Part shown: in pieces, positions 15,618-23,943 of the stretch | How the letters are laid out: every line of letters begins with the position of its first letter | Position numbering within the stretch: the first letter of the stretch is position 1 | Assembly: GCA_017880775.1 (NCBI GenBank) | Contig: JADGRQ010000022.1 | Span: 1-64,000 of the forward strand | Origin: Burkholderiales bacterium | GTDB lineage: Bacteria > Pseudomonadota > Gammaproteobacteria > Burkholderiales > SG8-39 | Length of the DNA: 64,000 nt | Reading direction: 5' to 3' | Program-made: the position numbers and the translations under genes | The notes under the pieces: generated by a model | Databases searched by the model: none | What the model saw: only the letters and a program-made list of their open reading frames with translations | Told to the model about the DNA's origin: nothing

Positions 15618-15947
15618 CTACCCTTCTTTACGCGTTTTGATCATCCAGCCGCTTCGCTTCTTGTCGAGGATGGCGGCCAGCGTCGCCAACCACGGCCCGA
15701 ACATGAGCATGATGCTCGCGGCAGCCGTAATATATTGTTCGATGGGCGGCTGATCGGCAACGCGGCCGTGAATCATCCCGCTGGCAGTCAGCAGTCGTAT
15801 CGACACCAACACAAGCACCGGGATCGCGACCGCGAAAACATAGTATTTGCGCTTTCCACCGGACGGAAACCTAAGGCGCCCGATGAGCATGAGCTGAACA
15901 AGAATGTTGAGTGCGACGATCAGGTGAATCAACGTTAGGTCGGACAT
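15618..15947 (-). CDS. Small membrane protein, unrecognised
   Basis: 109 aa from ATG 15947 (MSDLTLIHLIVALNILVQLM); a longer frame to 16007 has no support. Three or four hydrophobic segments (about 6-21, 32-50, 70-95) and a basic tail (KKRSGWMIKTRKEG). No family recognised. It ends directly against dctM and is divergent from the 2-oxoacid oxidoreductase operon. Confidence 0.6.
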   Translation of the reverse strand: MSDLTLIHLIVALNILVQLMLIGRLRFPSGGKRKYYVFAVAIPVLVLVSIRLLTASGMIHGRVADQPPIEQYITAAASIMLMFGPWLATLAAILDKKRSGWMIKTRKEG

Positions 15948-16057
15948 ACTGTCGTGCCGGTCGGCTGAGACTCGACCGCATCGTATCGTGGAATTGATCC
16001 AGCGCAAATCCGCGACGCAGGGTTCCCCATAGCATGGCCGAAGGAGGACTGGTGGGC

Positions 16058-16645
16058 ATGTTCCAGATACGCATCCACGGGCGCGGCGGCCAGGGCGTCG
16101 TGACCGGCGCCGAAATGCTGTCCATCGCGGCCTTCCTCGGCGGGAAGCACGCGCAGGCGTTTCCCAGTTTTGGTTCCGAGCGTACCGGGGCGCCGGTGGT
16201 CGCCTTCTGCCGCATCGATGACCGGGAGATCCGCCTGCGCGAGCCGATCATGGCGCCGGACGCGCTGATCATCCAGGACCCGACTTTGCTGCATCAGGTG
16301 GATGTATTCAGCGGTCTGAAGAAGGACGGCTACATCCTGATTAACACCACGAAGAGCTTCGAGCAGCTCGGGCTCGGCGACTTCATCAAGGATTTCCGCC
16401 ACGGGCGGCTGCTCACCGTGCCGGCGACCGAGCTCGCCCTGAAACATGTCGGACGCCCGGTGCCGAACGCCGCGCTGCTCGGCGCGTTTGCCGCGCTCGG
16501 CGGGCTGATCACGCTGGAGGCGGTGCACGCGGCGATCAACGACAAGTTCAGCGGCGCTGTTGCCGCCGGCAACATGGCCGCCGCCTCCGAAGCCTGCAAG
16601 GTGGTTCTGGAACACGACAAGCAGGCGGAGACCCAGCATGCTTAA
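16058..16645 (+). CDS. 2-oxoacid:acceptor oxidoreductase, gamma subunit
   Basis: 195 aa from ATG 16058, chosen over ATG 16034 because AAGGAGGA ends 9 bases before it and the family starts at this point (MFQIRIHGRGGQGVVTGAEM). The GRGGQG loop, SFGSERTGAPV and NAALLGAFAAL are diagnostic of PorG/PadE-type gamma subunits. It is the structural/CoA-proximal subunit of a TPP-dependent enzyme that splits a 2-oxoacid into acyl-CoA, CO2 and two electrons. It overlaps the alpha gene by 8 bases. Substrate not determinable: pyruvate or an aryl-glyoxylate are both possible. Confidence 0.85.
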   Translation: MFQIRIHGRGGQGVVTGAEMLSIAAFLGGKHAQAFPSFGSERTGAPVVAFCRIDDREIRLREPIMAPDALIIQDPTLLHQVDVFSGLKKDGYILINTTKSFEQLGLGDFIKDFRHGRLLTVPATELALKHVGRPVPNAALLGAFAALGGLITLEAVHAAINDKFSGAVAAGNMAAASEACKVVLEHDKQAETQHA

Positions 16646-17891
16646 GCAATGCGAAGGCTCGCAAGCGGTCGCTGAAGCGGTTGCGATGTGCCGCCCCGAA
16701 GTGATCTGCGCATATCCGATCTCGCCGCAGACGCACATCGTCGAAGGATTGGGTGCGATGGTGAAATCGGGCGCGCTCGGGCGATGCGAGTTCATCAACG
16801 TCGAATCCGAGTTTGCCGCGATGAGCGTGGCGATCGGCGCCTCCGCCGCGGGCGCGCGCGCCTACACCGCGACCGCGAGCCAGGGCCTGCTATTCATGGC
16901 CGAAGCCGTGTACAACGCCTCGGGCCTCGGCCTGCCGATCGTGATGACCGTGGCCAACCGCGCGATCGGCGCGCCGATCAACATCTGGAACGATCATACC
17001 GACAGCATGTCGATGCGCGACGCCGGGTGGATCCAGATCTTCGCCGAGACCAATCAGGAGGCGCTGGACCTGCACATCCAGGCGTTCCGCATTGCGGAGG
17101 AGCTGTCGCTGCCGGTAATGGTGTGCATGGACGGATTCATCCTCACCCACGCCTATGAGCGCGTCGACGTGCCGACGCAGGCGCAGGTGGACCAGTACCT
17201 GCCGCCCTACGAGCCGCGGCAGGTGCTCGATCCGCGCGAGCCGGTGACGATCGGCGCGATGGTCGGGCCCGAAGCGTTTACCGAAGTGCGCTACCTCGCC
17301 CATGCGAAGCAGATGCAGGCGCTCGAGCTGATGCCGCAGATCGCCGCCGAGTTCAGGCAGGTGTTCGGGCGCGACTCGGGCGGCCTGATCAAGACTTACC
17401 GCACCCAAGACGCCGAGACCATCGTGATTGCGCTCGGCTCGCTGCTGGGCACCATCAAGGACACAGTGGACGATCTGCGCGAACAGGGTGTGAAAATCGG
17501 TGTGCTCGGCATCACTTCATACCGGCCGTTTCCCATCTCCGACCTGCGTGACGCGCTCGCACAGGCAAAGCGCGTCGTTGTGGTCGAGAAATGCTTTGCG
17601 GTGGGCATCGGTGGCATCGTCTCGCGCGACGTCCGCAGCGCGGTGCGCAATCGCCCGCAGCCGGTATACGCCGTAGTGGCAGGCCTCGGCGGGCGGGCGA
17701 TCACCAAGGCGTCGCTGCACAGGCTGCTGCTGGAGGCGATCGCCGACAAGCTCGAACTGCTGACGTTTCTCGACCTCGACTGGGAGATCGTCAACCGCGT
17801 GCTCGAGCGCGAGAGGAAACAGCGCCGCTCCGGACCGGTGGCCGAGGGCATCCTGCGCGATATCGGCACCGTCGCCTCGCGCATCGGCTGA
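16638..17891 (+). CDS. 2-oxoacid:acceptor oxidoreductase, alpha subunit
   Basis: 417 aa from ATG 16638. Begins MLKQCEGSQAVAEAVAMCRP, then the conserved ICAYPISPQTHIVE, the Glu-containing NVESEFAAMSVAIGASAAGARAYTATASQGLL and MTVANRAIGAPINIWNDHTD blocks of PorA/PadG-type subunits. The C-terminal half holds the transketolase C-like domain (IGVLGITSYRPFP). Length equals, as I recall it, the phenylglyoxylate dehydrogenase alpha chain of Azoarcus evansii, but pyruvate:ferredoxin oxidoreductase alpha chains are similar in size. Works with the beta subunit to hold TPP. Confidence 0.88.
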   Translation: MLKQCEGSQAVAEAVAMCRPEVICAYPISPQTHIVEGLGAMVKSGALGRCEFINVESEFAAMSVAIGASAAGARAYTATASQGLLFMAEAVYNASGLGLPIVMTVANRAIGAPINIWNDHTDSMSMRDAGWIQIFAETNQEALDLHIQAFRIAEELSLPVMVCMDGFILTHAYERVDVPTQAQVDQYLPPYEPRQVLDPREPVTIGAMVGPEAFTEVRYLAHAKQMQALELMPQIAAEFRQVFGRDSGGLIKTYRTQDAETIVIALGSLLGTIKDTVDDLREQGVKIGVLGITSYRPFPISDLRDALAQAKRVVVVEKCFAVGIGGIVSRDVRSAVRNRPQPVYAVVAGLGGRAITKASLHRLLLEAIADKLELLTFLDLDWEIVNRVLERERKQRRSGPVAEGILRDIGTVASRIG

Positions 17892-17902
17892 GGGGAACGT
17901 AC

Positions 17903-18901
17903 TTGGACCAGACCGTCGTCAAGTTCTACCAGACCGGGACGTTCACCGTCGGCAACCGCCTGCTGGCGCCGCAACAGCGCAGCGTGCAGGCGAACATGCA
18001 GCGCACCAACTCGCTCAACTCCGGCCATCGCGCCTGTCAGGGCTGCGGCGAGGCGCTCGGCGCGCGCTACGCGATCGACGCCGCGATGAACGCCACCGGC
18101 GGGCAACTCATCGCCGCCAATGCCACCGGTTGCCTCGAGGTGTTCTCCACGCCATACCCGGAGACCTCGTGGCAGATCCCGTGGATCCATTCGCTGTTCG
18201 GCAATGCCGCGGCGGTGGCGACCGGCATCGCCGCGGCGATGCGCGCCAAGGGCCGCAACGAAGTGCGCGTTGTCGCCCAGGGTGGCGATGGCGGCACCAC
18301 CGACATCGGTTTCGGCTGTCTGTCGGGCATGTTCGAGCGTAACGACGACGTGCTCTATATCTGCTACGACAACGAGGCGTACATGAACACCGGCGTGCAG
18401 CGCTCCTCAGCCACGCCGCCGACGGCGCGGACCGCCACCACTGCGGCCGTGGGCGGGCAGCCGGGCAACGTGTTCGGCCAGGGTAAGAATGTGCCGCGGA
18501 TCGCGATGGCGCACGAAATTCCCTACGTGGCCACCGCGACGGTCTCCGATCTGCACGACCTCGAATACAAGGTCAAGAAGGCCATGGCGATCCACGGCGC
18601 GCGTTACATCCACATTTTCGTGCCTTGCCCGCTCGGCTGGGGCTCGGCCTCGCACGACACGATCCGGCTCGCGCGGCTCGCCCATGAGAGCGGCTTCTTC
18701 CCGGTGTTCGAGGCCGAGTACGGTGAAGTGACCCACGTGTCGAAGATCCGCCGCCAGGTGCCTATCGCGGAATACCTGAAGCCGCAGCGCCGCTTCGCGC
18801 ACCTGTTCGGCGAGCCGCCCGCGCTCGAGACCATCGCACGCATGCAGGCAATGGCCGACCGCAACATCCGGCGCTACGGCCTGCTGGACGAGGAGCAGTA
18901 G
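17903..18901 (+). CDS. 2-oxoacid:acceptor oxidoreductase, beta (TPP-binding) subunit
   Basis: 332 aa from TTG 17903, supported by the RBS GAGGGGAA at 17890-17897; no in-frame ATG exists before the conserved region. [4Fe-4S] ligands in ACQGCGE near 47, TPP/Mg motif GGDGGTTDIGFGCLSG near 130-145, and YDNEAYMNTGVQRSSATPP near 155-175 are hallmarks of PorB. In the same operon, 11 bases after the alpha gene and 2 bases before the flavoprotein gene. Confidence 0.88.
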   Translation: MDQTVVKFYQTGTFTVGNRLLAPQQRSVQANMQRTNSLNSGHRACQGCGEALGARYAIDAAMNATGGQLIAANATGCLEVFSTPYPETSWQIPWIHSLFGNAAAVATGIAAAMRAKGRNEVRVVAQGGDGGTTDIGFGCLSGMFERNDDVLYICYDNEAYMNTGVQRSSATPPTARTATTAAVGGQPGNVFGQGKNVPRIAMAHEIPYVATATVSDLHDLEYKVKKAMAIHGARYIHIFVPCPLGWGSASHDTIRLARLAHESGFFPVFEAEYGEVTHVSKIRRQVPIAEYLKPQRRFAHLFGEPPALETIARMQAMADRNIRRYGLLDEEQ

Positions 18902-18903
18902 CG

Positions 18904-20529
18904 ATGCAAAAGCCCTTCGCCATCACGCTCGACGTCGGCTCGTCGCTCGCCAACCACACCGGCTCGTGGCGCACCGCCCGCCCGGTCTACCTGGACCGGC
19001 TGCCGCCTTGCAACCACGAGTGTCCAGCGGGCGAGGACATCCAGGGCTGGCTGTTCCACGCCGAGTCGGGCGATTACGAGAAGGCGTGGCGCCACCTGGT
19101 CGAACAAAATCCGTTTCCCGCGATCATGGGGCGGGTGTGCTACCACAGCTGCGAGAGCGTGTGCAATCGCGGCAAGCTCGATTCGCCGGTGGGTATCAAT
19201 TCGGTGGAGCGCTTCCTCGGCGACCAGGCGATCAAGCTCGGCTGGAGGTTCGCACCCCCTGCCGCGCGCTCCGGCAAGCATGTTCTGGTGGTGGGGGCCG
19301 GCCCCTCCGGACTGTCGGCCGCCTATCACCTCGCGCGCCTCGGCCATCAGGTCACGATCCATGAAGCCGGCCCGATGCCCGGGGGCATGATGCGGTTCGG
19401 CATTCCCAAATACCGCCTGCCGCGCGATGTGCTCGATGCCGAGGTGCGGCGCATCGTCGATCTGGGCGTGCGCATCCAGTACCAATCCAGGGTCGCGAAC
19501 ATCCTCGAGACGATGCAGGGCGGCAAATTCGATGCCGCCTTCCTCGCGGTGGGAGCGCATATCGCCAAGCGCGCATTCATCCCGGCCGGGGATTCGGCAA
19601 AGGTGCTCGATGCAATCTCGGTACTACGCTCGATGGAAGGCGCAGACAAACCGATGCTCGGACGCCGTGTGGTCGTCTACGGTGGCGGCAACACTGCAAT
19701 CGACATGGCGCGCACCGCAAGGCGTCTGGGCGCAACCGAAGCGATCATTGTCTATCGCCGCACGCGCGAGAGGATGCCCGCGCACGACTTCGAGGTCGAA
19801 GAGGCGCTGGAGGAAGGCGTGATGATCAAGTGGCTGTCGACCATCAAGCACGCCGGCGAGCACTCGATCACGGTCGAGAAGATGGCGCTCGATGACAAGG
19901 GCTTCCCGCAGCCGACCGGCGAGTTCGAGACGCTCGAGGCAGATTCGCTGGTGCTCGCGCTGGGCCAGGACGTCGACCTCTCGCTGCTCGACAACGTGCC
20001 CGGCCTGGAGATTCGCGACGGCGTGGTGCAGGTCGGCAGCGGCATGATGACGGGCCACCCGGGCATCTTCGCCGGCGGCGACATGGTGCCGGCCGAGCGC
20101 AACGTGACGGTGGCGATCGGCCACGGCAAGAAGGCGGCGCGCCATATCGGCGCGTGGCTGCGCGGCGGCGAGTATGTCGCGCCTGCGAAGCACGAAATCG
20201 CCGGATTCGAAACGCTCAACCCCTGGTATTTCGCCGATGCGCCGAAGACGGTGCGGCCGATGCTGGACATGATTCGCCGGCAATCGACCTTCGAAGAAGT
20301 GCAGGGCGGGCTGGACGAGGACAACGCGCTATACGAGGCGCGGCGCTGCCTGTCGTGCGGCAACTGCTTCGAGTGCGACAACTGCTACGGAGTGTGCCCG
20401 GACAACGCGGTGATCAAGCTCGGCCCGGGCAAGGGATTTGAATTCAACTACGACTACTGCAAGGGCTGCGGCATCTGCGTATCGGAGTGCCCGTGCGGCT
20501 CGATCAAGATGGTCCCCGAGGAGATCTGA
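18904..20529 (+). CDS. NAD(P)H/FAD/FeS electron-transfer subunit of the oxoacid oxidoreductase (GltD-like, ferredoxin-fused)
   Basis: 541 aa. N-terminal GltD-type FeS helical domain (Cys in CNHECPAGEDI and RVCYHSCESVCNRG, about 35-95); FAD site VVGAGPSGLSAAYHLARLG near 125-145; NAD(P) site YGGGNTAIDMARTARR near 260-275; C-terminal double [4Fe-4S] domain with CLSCGNCFECDNCYGVCP and CKGCGICVSECPCG (about 480-530). The ferredoxin tail stands in for the separate delta subunit of PorD type, so electrons from oxoacid oxidation would pass FeS to FAD to NAD(P). Related to the epsilon subunit of phenylglyoxylate dehydrogenase in role. Last gene of the operon. Confidence 0.85.
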   Translation: MQKPFAITLDVGSSLANHTGSWRTARPVYLDRLPPCNHECPAGEDIQGWLFHAESGDYEKAWRHLVEQNPFPAIMGRVCYHSCESVCNRGKLDSPVGINSVERFLGDQAIKLGWRFAPPAARSGKHVLVVGAGPSGLSAAYHLARLGHQVTIHEAGPMPGGMMRFGIPKYRLPRDVLDAEVRRIVDLGVRIQYQSRVANILETMQGGKFDAAFLAVGAHIAKRAFIPAGDSAKVLDAISVLRSMEGADKPMLGRRVVVYGGGNTAIDMARTARRLGATEAIIVYRRTRERMPAHDFEVEEALEEGVMIKWLSTIKHAGEHSITVEKMALDDKGFPQPTGEFETLEADSLVLALGQDVDLSLLDNVPGLEIRDGVVQVGSGMMTGHPGIFAGGDMVPAERNVTVAIGHGKKAARHIGAWLRGGEYVAPAKHEIAGFETLNPWYFADAPKTVRPMLDMIRRQSTFEEVQGGLDEDNALYEARRCLSCGNCFECDNCYGVCPDNAVIKLGPGKGFEFNYDYCKGCGICVSECPCGSIKMVPEEI

Positions 20530-20625
20530 GGGCGCGGCGATCTGCACCCGGTCGCACCTTCACTTCAAATGACGTGTTCGCCCAGAGCCGCCGAAATCGG
20601 CAAAGCATCTTGGGTCGTCGTGAGA

Positions 20626-20936
20626 TTAGATCTCGAATAGACCGCGCTTGTGGGCGTAGTAGGCAGCGAGGCCGAACACGAACGCGATGCCGATGTTCCA
20701 GACCGCGAATGCCGCGGTCGCGAGAGTGACGAACCGTTCCCGTTTGTCCTTGCTGAAATCGCAGGCACCGAGCGCGAGTTGACTGCCTGTCAGGAACAGA
20801 ATCCAGAAGGGGCCACCTTGAGCAGCGTGATGTAGGCGACCGTGAATGGGATCAGCGTTCCGAGGTCGCCAAAAGCGCCTGCCCATTCCATGTGGTCGAA
20901 TCGGTTGCCACTGAACGGGACCGCCTGATCCAGCAT
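20626..20936 (-). pseudogene. Internally deleted, frameshifted MOT1-type sulfate/molybdate transporter
   Basis: From ATG 20936 one frame reads MLDQAVPFSGNRFDHMEWAG and on to FGDLGTLIPFTVAYITLLKV, the N-terminal signature of MFS_MOT1 transporters, then stops at TGA near 20795. A second frame continues PFWILFLTGSQLALGACDFS through a transmembrane helix to a stop at 20626, resembling the family's C-terminus. Only about 100 of the usual 350-400 codons remain, so about three quarters of the gene was lost at the junction near 20800-20815. The bases 20530-20625 and 20937-20953 show nothing else. Confidence 0.7.
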
Positions 20937-20953
20937 CTACTGTTCGTGGCTAC

Positions 20954-22366
20954 TCATTGCCTTGGAAGCGTCAACTCCGCCTCAAGACCGCCTTCCTTCA
21001 TGTTGCGCAGAGTCAGCGTGCCTTGATGCAATTGAGCGATGTTTTTCGCGATGCTCAAGCCCAATCCGGTGCCTCCGGTATCCCGGCCGCGGGAGCCCTC
21101 GATGCGATAAAACGGCTCGAATACGCGCTCAAGCTCCGCTTCGGGAATGCCAGGGCCTTGGTCTTGAATGCGGATCACAAGCCGCTCGTTGTCGTCCTCG
21201 ACGAGAATCGTCGCACACTTCCCGTACTTGAGCGCATTGTCGATCAAGTTACCCAGGCAGCGCTTGAGCGCCTGGGGCCGGCCGACGTACGGCCTGGCAA
21301 TGCTGCCCTTGAACGCGACCCGCCCGCCAGCGTCCTCGGCGTCGGCCTGCAGGCTTTCGAGCAATGCCATCACGTCGAGCGGCTGTGCCTGTTCCGTGCT
21401 TTCGACCCCTCGCATGAATTCGAGCGTGGCGTGGATCATCGACTCCATCTCCTCCAGGTCCTGCGAAATCTTCTTCTTCAGCTCTCCGTCCTCCAGCAGT
21501 TCGGCGCGCAGCCGCAAGCGGGTCACCGGGGTCTTGAGGTCATGCGACATCGCGGCAAGCGCCGCAGTGCGCTCGCGAATGTAGCGAACCAGACGCGCTT
21601 GCATCGTATTGAAGGCACGCGCCGCGCGCGCCACCTCCAGCGGGCCCTTCTCCGGCATGGGCGCTCGATCGATGTTCCTGCCTAGCTCGTCGGCGGCATC
21701 GGCCAGCGCATTGAGCGGGCGCGTCGCCCATCGCACCGCCACGAGCGAGACGGCGATGACCGCGGCCAGAAGTACTGCCAAGCTGAGTAGAAGGCGATAA
21801 GGCCAGCCGGCGATCTGAGCCGGCTGGCGCGAATCGAACGTAACGAGGGAACCGTCGCTCAGGCGCACCTGGGCGACGAACGAAAACCCCGGCTGCACTC
21901 CGAAGCGCATCGCGGCGCCGGGCGCCATCCAGGGAGCATGCGCAGCGGGTCCCATGAAGCCGGGCTTCATCCTTGCCGGGGGCTGGATGGCCTGCTCTTC
22001 CGTCACCGCGACAGTAGCCGGCCGCCCGTCGCCAAGGAAGCGCCGCAACATCGCGCCGAACAGCGCCGCCCGCGCGCTGTCTTCTGCGCCCAGCTCCTGA
22101 GGCTCTAGCGGGCGCCGGTCGAGACTGATCGCGAGCGGCGGCGCGCTGAAGACCTGTACGATCCGTTGGCGCTCGGCCCGGCCGAGCGGCTCGAGGAGCT
22201 TCACGATGTCCGCGATGCGCTGCGCAGCCTGCATACCGCTCGCCTGCGAAAGCGCCTCCCCGCGCTCGTGCATATGGATCGCGAAGCTCACGAGCTGCGC
22301 AATAAGGAGGCCGCCGAGCAGGACCAGTACCAGGCGGCTGAACAGCGAGCGCGGCGCGAGGCGCAT
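20954..22366 (-). CDS. Two-component sensor histidine kinase (EnvZ type)
   Basis: 470 aa. TM1 about 10-30, periplasmic domain about 31-187, TM2 about 190-211, HAMP about 212-265, DHp with phospho-acceptor H275 in AAMSHDLKTPVTRLRLRAEL, then HATPase blocks NLIDNALKYG, DQGPGIP and GGTGLGLSIAKNI. The periplasmic part holds a Met/His-rich stretch (MKPGFMGPAAHAPWMAPGAAM, split here as 133-153), which could bind a metal. ATG 22366 overlaps the stop of the response regulator gene. Confidence 0.92.
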   Translation of the reverse strand: MRLAPRSLFSRLVLVLLGGLLIAQLVSFAIHMHERGEALSQASGMQAAQRIADIVKLLEPLGRAERQRIVQVFSAPPLAISLDRRPLEPQELGAEDSARAALFGAMLRRFLGDGRPATVAVTEEQAIQPPARMKPGFMGPAAHAPWMAPGAAMRFGVQPGFSFVAQVRLSDGSLVTFDSRQPAQIAGWPYRLLLSLAVLLAAVIAVSLVAVRWATRPLNALADAADELGRNIDRAPMPEKGPLEVARAARAFNTMQARLVRYIRERTAALAAMSHDLKTPVTRLRLRAELLEDGELKKKISQDLEEMESMIHATLEFMRGVESTEQAQPLDVMALLESLQADAEDAGGRVAFKGSIARPYVGRPQALKRCLGNLIDNALKYGKCATILVEDDNERLVIRIQDQGPGIPEAELERVFEPFYRIEGSRGRDTGGTGLGLSIAKNIAQLHQGTLTLRNMKEGGLEAELTLPRQ

Positions 22367-23097
22367 CAGCTCGCCGCCTCGACCTGCGCCGCCAGCACGT
22401 AGCCCTGGCCGCGAACGGTCTTGATGATCCGCGGCTCGCGCGCATCGTCGCGCAGCCGCTGGCGCAGACGGCTCACCTGCACGTCGATCGCGCGGTCGAA
22501 CGGACCGGCGTCGCGGGAAATCATGAGCTCAATGACCTGATCGCGCGTCAGCACCCGATTGGGATGGGCAAGGAAGATCCGCAGAAGCTTGAATTCGGTG
22601 CCGCTCAAGGGCACAACGACTCCCTCGGGCGAGGTGAGATTGCGCGTCGCCACGTCGAGCGTCCAGCCGGCAAACCGGAAAGACTTCACCGCTTCGGATT
22701 CGAGGTTGCCGGGCAGCGAGCGCGTGCGTCTAAGCACGCTCTTGATCCGGGCGAGCAACTCGCGCGGATTGAAGGGCTTCGCCAGGTAATCGTCGGCGCC
22801 CATCTCCAGTCCGACGATGCGGTCGGTCTCCTCGCCACGCGCCGTGAGCATAATGATTGGCACATTGGAACGGGTGCGCAGATCGCGGCATAGCTCGAGA
22901 CCATCATCGCCGGGAAGCATCAGGTCGAGCACGATGAGATCCGGGCGCGTGGTCTCCAGCGCTCCGCGCAAGGCCTTGCCGTCGGCGGCGACGGTCGCCC
23001 GATATCCCTGCTTTTGCAAATACTCGCGCAAAAGGCTGCGGGTCTCCGCGTCATCGTCGACGATCAGTACGTGGTCTTGCATGGCGGTGACCGGCAT
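22366..23097 (-). CDS. OmpR-family response regulator
   Basis: 243 aa from ATG 23097. Receiver domain with acidic pocket VDDDAE (14-17), phospho-acceptor D58 in LIVLDLMLPGDDG and the switch Thr/Lys in MLTARGEE and YLAKPFNPRE; C-terminal winged-helix Trans_reg_C domain (VPLSGTEFKLLRIFLAHPNR, then DVQVSRLRQRLRDD). A longer frame to 23550 covers non-conserved sequence and the operator. Forms one operon with the kinase gene and probably regulates the divergent Met/His-rich protein gene. Confidence 0.92.
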   Translation of the reverse strand: MPVTAMQDHVLIVDDDAETRSLLREYLQKQGYRATVAADGKALRGALETTRPDLIVLDLMLPGDDGLELCRDLRTRSNVPIIMLTARGEETDRIVGLEMGADDYLAKPFNPRELLARIKSVLRRTRSLPGNLESEAVKSFRFAGWTLDVATRNLTSPEGVVVPLSGTEFKLLRIFLAHPNRVLTRDQVIELMISRDAGPFDRAIDVQVSRLRQRLRDDAREPRIIKTVRGQGYVLAAQVEAAS

Positions 23098-23132
23098 TTT
23101 CCGTTCAAGCGGCTCGTTCCAAGCCGGAAAAC

Positions 23133-23148
23133 TGTAACCCAGTGTAAC
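23133..23148. promoter_or_regulatory. Direct-repeat operator, probable response regulator site
   Basis: TGTAAC at 23133-23138 and again at 23143-23148, exactly 10 bp apart (GTAAC-N5-GTAAC). Tandem repeats on one helix face are the typical target of OmpR-family regulators; the form resembles CpxR and RstA boxes. It lies 35 bases before the regulator start and 125 bases before the divergent Met/His-rich gene. Confidence 0.65.
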
Positions 23149-23273
23149 AACGTTGCCCGCTGCAAGTCTGCGATACAAAACCCGCGGCTTCCGACATCCG
23201 GCGTTTACAAGTCTTTGCTTCAATTGGTCCTGCAGAAAAGATACGACTCCAAACTCTCTAAAGGGAACCGATC

Positions 23274-23657
23274 GTGAAACGCTCACATAAAGTAGCAGCA
23301 GGTGTCTTCGCCGCGCTGAGCCTGGGTGCGGCGGCAGCCGTCTTTGCCCAACCGGGACCGATGGGTGATGGCATGGGTCATGGGATGGCTGGCGCCATGC
23401 AAGACGGCATGGGCCACGGCGTAATGGCCGGCGGACCGAAAGGACCAATGGCCGGACAGCAACTGATGACGCCCGAAGAGCGCACTGCACTTCAGGAAAA
23501 GATGCGCAGCGCCAAGACGCCCGAAGAACGCCAGAAACTGGCCGAAGCAACCCACACCGAGATGCAGAAGCGTGCCAAAGAGAAGGGCATCACGCTTCCC
23601 GATCATCGCGGACCGGGCGCGGGTTTCGGTCCGGGATCAGAGGCGCACACGCATTAA
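23274..23657 (+). CDS. Exported Met/His/Gly-rich protein, weakly Spy/CpxP-like
   Basis: 127 aa from GTG 23274 (RBS AAGGGA). Signal peptide of about 25 aa ending VFAQ. The next 40 residues are repeats of GDGMGHGM type rich in Met, His and Gly, a pattern seen in periplasmic copper or silver binders. The C-terminal half is helical and charged with two TPEER motifs (LMTPEERTAL near 63 and KTPEERQKL near 80), faintly like the LTxxQ motifs of Spy/CpxP. It sits divergent from an OmpR/EnvZ-type pair. A role in metal handling or envelope stress is inference. Confidence 0.7.
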   Translation: MKRSHKVAAGVFAALSLGAAAAVFAQPGPMGDGMGHGMAGAMQDGMGHGVMAGGPKGPMAGQQLMTPEERTALQEKMRSAKTPEERQKLAEATHTEMQKRAKEKGITLPDHRGPGAGFGPGSEAHTH

Positions 23658-23730
23658 CCACGCTGGTTGCCATACCGGGGCGGGGAAACCCGCCCCATTG
23701 CGCATCCATGAACTCACCCGGAGATCCGAC

Positions 23731-23943
23731 ATGAAACGCTCAAGCAAGATCGCCGCCGGAATCGTCGCGATGTTAAGACTCGGCGGGGCGATAGCTGCGG
23801 ACTTCCCTCATCCCGGTGCAATGGGACCGCAAATGCTGCATGAAGTGAGCGAACTCGCCCGCGACGGCATGGCGGCAATGATGCGCGCCGCTCGGGCGAA
23901 CATAGTGGGGTTCGGCGCATCGATGATCGGAACCGGCAAATGA
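23731..23943 (+). CDS. Short exported protein, truncated paralogue of the Met/His-rich protein
   Basis: 70 aa from ATG 23731. The N-terminus MKRSSKIAAGIVAM parallels MKRSHKVAAGVFAA of the gene at 23274 and the upstream bases are also similar, which points to duplication. After the signal peptide only a short Met-rich piece remains (DFPHPGAMGPQMLHEVSELA), and the TPEER region is absent. Its stop overlaps the ATG of the next gene (ATGA), so it may act mainly as a translational leader. May be degenerate. Confidence 0.5.
   Translation: MKRSSKIAAGIVAMLRLGGAIAADFPHPGAMGPQMLHEVSELARDGMAAMMRAARANIVGFGASMIGTGK

Noticed and set aside
15994-16007. TTGATCCAGCGCAA as another FNR site before the oxoacid oxidoreductase operon
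   Set aside because: Only 8/10 and placed so that a class II start would fall on the ribosome binding site; no -10 in either direction.
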